Below the pieces are notes generated by a model. The model saw only the letters and a program-made list of their open reading frames with translations. It did no database searches and had not been told where the DNA came from. This document shows, one piece after another, positions 59,362-64,000 of a DNA stretch of 64,000 nucleotides; the stretch's first letter is position 1; each line of letters starts with the position of its first letter. Source of the stretch: Rhizophagus irregularis (Eukaryota > Glomeromycota > Glomeromycetes > Glomerales > Glomeraceae). The stretch lies in the NCBI RefSeq assembly GCF_026210795.1, contig NC_089455.1:2666001-2730000 (forward strand), written 5' to 3'. A program made the position numbers and the translations under genes.

Positions 59362-60760
59362 AACTCTACCGCTGTGAAAGTTCGAATCCGCTTGATCTTA
59401 TCAGTCTCCAACTCACTAGACAAATCATAAATATTCTAGGCCCTCTTTTTTTTTTCGGAGCAAGTTTTCACTCTCATAAAATATTTATATTGATCTTTAG
59501 GCACTTTCTGAAATGAAAATAGCAAGCCTGAATTTTTTTTTCTTCAATTCAAAAAAGCAAATCGATCAATGGATTAACAAATTATCACAAGGAACCCGAT
59601 TACCATGTGAAAAAGTGATATGGATAAAATTATTATTGCAACATAATTTTGTTGATGAAAAAATAATATAAAATCTATTATTACGCGGAACTAGAAGATT
59701 TGTACATTAAGAAAATATGTATAAAGGGGAATGGTGTCAAAACGTACGCAAATGCTCTGAATCGTCTAGCACGAATATGACATAAAAGGACATGTTGGCT
59801 ATCAGGCAAGACATACGCATAAATATCGTGAAATTTGGGGACAATATCTTAGATGTTCATTTCATGATGCGGGACATAATTTTATCTCTCCTTCTTTTAT
59901 TCTTTTAGTTCTTTATACCTTCTAACCGCACCCTTCACATTTAATCCAATGATATCATTCAAAAGGCCTGAAATTCTCAAATCGTTGAACATTTTGTTCA
60001 TGTTTCTTGTTTGAATGGAAAATTTGACCGGTTCTAGCAGTTTTACTATGATATTGATAGTCTTCACTTCCGGCGGTTGTGGCTTTTTGGTTTGAGCAAT
60101 AAACCATCTTCCTTTCCCGGCTCATGAGAACATCGTCCGGAATTTTTGTAAGAAGCGCCTACATGATCGTGACTTCTCCCTCCATTCGTCCGTCACCTTA
60201 AAAATTAATAAGTTCGGTATTATTATTCACATACATGAATAAAATAATAATTCATTAGGCTTACCATCTGATGTTTTATTAGCAACTCCATTCTGATTTA
60301 AAAACATTAAAACTTTCGTTGTGTTCTTCATAGGGTTATCCCTTTGCAACCTACTTAACAAAAGCAGTTCAATTGAAAGATTTTCTTAACTCCTCTTTCG
60401 CTTTTTCAAACACTTCCTTTGTTTTCTTTAGGCAAATTAAAGAAACTCTAAACTATAATTTTTAGGTGAGTTTCCTCCATTTTTTAAGCTTTTATTCTAA
60501 TTCCTTGACATTAGACATTTTAGTGTTAGCAGTGAGTTTTACGAAAAATACGCAGTTCAGTAAAAGGACTATGACTCAATTAGCTCATGATTAATTTGGT
60601 CAATTTATCAATTTAGCGGGAATAACGGAATTTCTTTTTACTTTTGATTGAACCATCGCTGCATCGCAGTAAAATCAACTATTTGTCGTGAACTGATAAG
60701 AAAAATCATGATTTATGATAATTTTATTAGTTTTATCAAAAAAATAAATTACAAATCAGG

Positions 60761-60972
60761 ACGCAGCTTGTGATACATGGCGTTGCCACTTACAAAGTTT
60801 TCATTGGAAGGATTTAATAATTATGACTAATCGTCATTTGTCCACATTGTCGTTTTTGCGCATTGCAAGTTTTTCCGATATTGAACATTTGATACGAAAA
60901 TGCGAAACACCCCTCAAACAATTTATTGATTTGGTAAAATTATTCCCAATTAATTCTTACCCGGTATCATGA
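60761..60972 (+). pseudogene. Fragment of a protein-coding gene
   Basis: An open stretch of about 70 codons without a start reads DAACDTWRCHLQSFHWKDL, then LSTLSFLRIASF and IEHLIRKCETPLKQFIDL, to a TGA at about 60970. The leucine-rich look suggests an F-box/LRR-type gene remnant. Not certain. Confidence 0.35.
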
Positions 60973-61240
60973 TATAAATTTAAATCCAAAAAAAAAATTT
61001 AAAAGTCATTGAATGCCCAAGAATTTTATTAAATTTCTTATTATGTTTAAGTATTTATAATTCAAACTTGGATATTTGGCGTGAAAAATGAAATTTTATG
61101 TAACAATCAATTCCCCAATTATTGAGTTTTCGTAATTATTTAACATTTCAAAAACTGCATCTAAATTGGATATTTTATATTACACAATAATTAAAATCGT
61201 TTATAAAAGAGAGGATAGGTTTTCTTCCGAAATTCTAAAT

Positions 61241-61267
61241 TTAAAATAAAATAAAATAAAATAAAAT
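61241..61267 (+). repeat. (AAAAT)n microsatellite
   Basis: About five copies of AAAAT lie ten bases upstream of the start codon of the Asn/Pro/Thr-repeat protein. Confidence 0.9.
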
Positions 61268-61277
61268 ACTGTAAATC

Positions 61278-61730
61278 ATGACCGGAGAAAATCTTCAACA
61301 ACATTGTTATATGTGTATGGTTGAATCAATGATGTGTATGATTCAAAACGCAAATTTCAATAATCCTAATAATCCTAATAATACTAATAATCCTAATAAT
61401 TCCGCCAATCCTACCAATTCTACAAATCCTACCAATCCTACCAATCCTAATAATCCTACCAATCCCATCAATCTTAATAATCCTACCAATCCTAACAATA
61501 ATAATCCCGCCAATCATATAAATAATTTAAATTTCTTACAAAGAAATTTATATCATAATATAAATTTTTCTATTAATAATCAATTACACGCAATCTCTCC
61601 AACTTTCTCCAATAGTCATCATCATTCCCATCAAATCCATGACGTCGCTATGCAAATAATATCACAATCGACCACAAATAACAATAACAATGCACAAACA
61701 AGTTCAAATAATGTTAATAATTCTGATTGA
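61278..61730 (+). CDS. Asn/Pro/Thr-repeat low-complexity protein
   Basis: 150 residues, single exon. After [20 protein letters not shown] there is a run of [12 protein letters not shown] triplets (residues about 28-80), then a less repetitive tail with a His-rich patch (HHHSHQIHD). Coding repeats are built from AATCCTACC and AATCCTAAT units and are thus prone to slippage. No known domain. No signal peptide. The start and its leader fit a real gene, but expression cannot be judged. Confidence 0.55.
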   Translation: MTGENLQQHCYMCMVESMMCMIQNANFNNPNNPNNTNNPNNSANPTNSTNPTNPTNPNNPTNPINLNNPTNPNNNNPANHINNLNFLQRNLYHNINFSINNQLHAISPTFSNSHHHSHQIHDVAMQIISQSTTNNNNNAQTSSNNVNNSD

Positions 61731-62116
61731 AGATTTGTCGTAAAATTATAATTAACATAAACGCATTTTTTTTTAAAAAAGACCTTTGCATTAATTTGAT
61801 TTTCTCGAATTTTCTGATGAAAACGGACGTTTACTCGTTTATATATACGTACTTAAATTTACCACCGTTTAAGCTTTTAAGTCGAATTTTTTTTTATATT
61901 ATGTAAAGTTAAGAACCTTAGTCAAAATTCAGGATTTTCTATTATGCTATATTTTTATTATGTTGTATATGTATGTCTCTTAATTTTAATTTATTTTTTT
62001 ATGTACATTATGAACCAAATTTTATATGAATAAATTTTTATGGTCTAAAATATATAATTGCAAGAAGTACTGTATATATTTATTTATAAATTTTAACGAA
62101 TGAATGCAAAGAATAA

Positions 62117-62189
62117 GCCCGGCTAGCTCAATCGGTAGAGCGTGAGACTCTTAATCTCAAGGTTGTGGGTTCGACCCCCACGTTGGGCG
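62117..62189 (+). tRNA. tRNA-Lys (anticodon CTT)
   Basis: 73 nt. The acceptor stem GCCCGGC pairs with GTTGGGC (one G-T pair), and the discriminator is G. The A box TAGCTCAATCGG and the B box GGTTCGACCCC are intact. The anticodon loop is CTCTTAA with anticodon CTT. No intron. A T-run at about 62218-62228 may end Pol III transcription. Confidence 0.97.
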
Positions 62190-64000
62190 CATAAATCTTC
62201 CAATTAAAAATATAAAATTTTTTTTTTTGAACGGTCCGTACTCTACGACCGTACTGCATTATATTTTTTGCGAAATTAATCGTACAGTACTGTACAGTGC
62301 TTTAATAATATCAAATTAACCTTAATAGGCCCTTTTTACTGGTCAAATTTTTTCGCCCATTATTTCGTACAGTTGATATTCGTCACGTGATCTTAATATC
62401 ACATGATTTTATATTTATATATTGTAGTCGCGTACTGCAAAATTAATTTTCTGATTAACTATAGATTCATTTATGAATTAAATTTCGGTGAATTTTGAAG
62501 AATGTCGAGAACCAGTTTAAGCAATGTTTCCTTTAAATACAATTTCAACAACTTCTGCCAGTATGTTCACTGACCGTGTAAAATAGTATGGCGATTTAAT
62601 ATAATAATACGCTTCTGATGCGGCGGTTGTGTTGAAGAAGAATTAGTGGCGTTTTATAAGTCCAGCATCAAAAGTAGTTATAGCTGCCCTAGTAAAGTAA
62701 GTACATGTGATACAACCATTAATTTTATCTAATAAATTAAATGGTTTCTTTTTATAACTAATATTCTGTTAAATGAATTTAACAAACGATATAATTTGAA
62801 TTAAATCATACTATCAAATTCTTAGAAAATCAAGCAAAGGGCAAATTTATTTATGGATTGGGATATTCCGCATTATAATGACGATTATATTGAAAAAAAA
62901 ATCTGTCTGATGTATTAATAGTTCTCGCGTAAGTGGTAGTGTGACTATCACGAAACCTATTATCCTTGATTCAGATTCATGTGAAAATATAATTCAACAA
63001 GTTGAATTTTCAAAAATAGACAGTAGACTGTAGCAGTTTGCGATGATGGTGGAAATCGAATGCTGATACAAAATTTCAAGATTCAACTAATAAAGATTAA
63101 GATGATAAAATAGTAATAAAAGGTTCGGGAAGTGATATAAACTAATAAAAATTGATTATATATTAATATATGCTCTTAATAAATATCTGTGTGATTTGTT
63201 TTTTTTGTTTTTATTATACTCTGTTTATTCTAATGCCCTGATGATAATGTTTCTTTTTACATACGTTATGAACGCGAAAAAGAGTCTGCTGTTACTACCA
63301 TCCGAAATCGGAAGTGCGGTATGAACTGAAAAGAGTACAAGTTAATGATGTCGTTCAGTAAGTTATAATATTTACATTCGTGTTATTAGTGCTTGTTCAA
63401 TAACCATCAGAACTCTGGAAGAAACGAATATAAGGCTTAGGGAAAACAAAACAAGTTATCACACATAACTATATTTAATAATCAGATAATGAGATGATCG
63501 TTAACAACGCTTCCCTGTTGATTCGCTATATGAAATCCTGCCGCAAATCCTTCATTAAAATTCTAAATACTGTACATTCATAAATATAGATTTTGATCCT
63601 ATTGCTTTGATTAATAAAGTTTTGAAAACTAATCAGTAATCACTTATCATATAACATCTAGTATTGTATTAATCATAAATCATAATAATAAATAATAACA
63701 ATTATAATAATAATACCATATATCATGAGCCATAGTACCCTGAATATTTTGCAAAAATTGGGGGTTTGATCCTATACCCCAAGTACTAAATAAAACTTAA
63801 AAATTCCATTTTTGCAAATATCTTACGATCTACTAGTCCAATTTGAGTGATCTTTTTTTTTATTTTGAAAAGCTCAATGAAAACTATTAAACAAAAAAAG
63901 ATGATTTAAATCTGATTACTGAATCACAAGATAAATGTAAAATACCCTTCTGAGTACTATTACTACTATACAATTTTATAAAATTTCTCAAGAGGAATAT
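62190..64000. other. Intergenic DNA after the tRNA gene
   Basis: At 62230-62300 there are GTAC-rich words (CGTACAGTACTGTACAGTGC) related to the MITE at 30170-31520. No gene with recognisable motifs to the end of the window. A GGGGTTTGATCCTATACCCC inverted pair lies near 63755. Confidence 0.4.

Larger units (their letters stand above)
57692..61277. other. Intergenic DNA with gene relics
   Basis: About 3.6 kb with no intact gene. At 58585-58700 a short stretch codes an acidic EEIDNNEEEEEKEQEIEA segment. At 59560-59660 there is a degraded reading of WINKLSQGTRLP. A MITE is at 59029-59361 and an open fragment at 60761-60972 (listed). The microsatellite (TA)n is at about 57496-57512. The rest is AT-rich. 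Confidence 0.4.

Noticed and set aside
59370-59400. Possible tRNA or SINE B box (GTTCGAATCC)
   Set aside because: No A box, acceptor stem or anticodon arm can be built around it.

Overview
The window looks like nuclear DNA of an early-diverging filamentous fungus. I infer an arbuscular mycorrhizal Glomeromycotina species, close to Rhizophagus. The reasons are strong A+T richness, many small spliceosomal introns (about 55-90 nt), single-exon F-box/LRR and MIR-domain genes, IFI27-like mini-proteins, a Uma2-like nuclease-fold protein, and very dense DNA transposon and MITE content. The species name is an inference.

Layout. 1-10.4 kb is repeat-rich. A 4.7-kb hAT transposon with a decayed transposase (926-5603) is inserted in a non-autonomous hAT element (234-5790); both have perfect 8-bp target duplications. 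Three small MITEs follow, then AT-rich DNA. 10.4-17.3 kb is a gene island: a MIR-domain protein, the DEAD-box helicase Dbp4, and a Josephin deubiquitinase with an 18-nt micro-exon. 18.8-31.5 kb is again mobile DNA. A 225-bp MITE there is split by a 6.9-kb composite element. The composite has CACTG termini and an ATA duplication, and carries a 1.1-kb palindrome plus a broken LINE (APE endonuclease, reverse transcriptase, RNase H). Downstream lie a tandem array, a minisatellite holding a hAT MITE, and a TA-flanked element nested in a GTAC-rich fold-back element. 31.8-50.7 kb is gene-rich: a protein with 87-nt coding repeats, a Nur1-like nuclear-rim protein, a Gpt2/Sct1-type acyltransferase, a Clr2-like silencing protein, a 28-exon exportin-5/Msn5 and an F-box protein. 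52.4-57.7 kb holds a segmental duplication with two IFI27-like mini-genes and a Uma2-like gene between them. The rest is sparse: gene relics, a MITE, an Asn/Pro/Thr-repeat protein and tRNA-Lys(CTT).

The most interesting signals are: (1) a likely minor-spliceosome AT-AC intron in the exportin gene, needed for the reading frame; (2) the composite CACTG element carrying a LINE, with its insertion site proven by an uninterrupted relative of the target MITE in the same window; (3) a unit of about 145 bp with four ordered motifs, reused in a hAT MITE, in the CACTG palindrome and in a free tandem array; (4) the duplicated IFI27-like genes with conserved upstream blocks.

The host genes are mostly housekeeping (ribosome biogenesis, lipid synthesis, nuclear export, silencing) and show no operon-like logic. 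Exon structures were assembled by eye from splice signals, frame continuity and family motifs. Dbp4, Josephin and exportin-5 join without a frame break.
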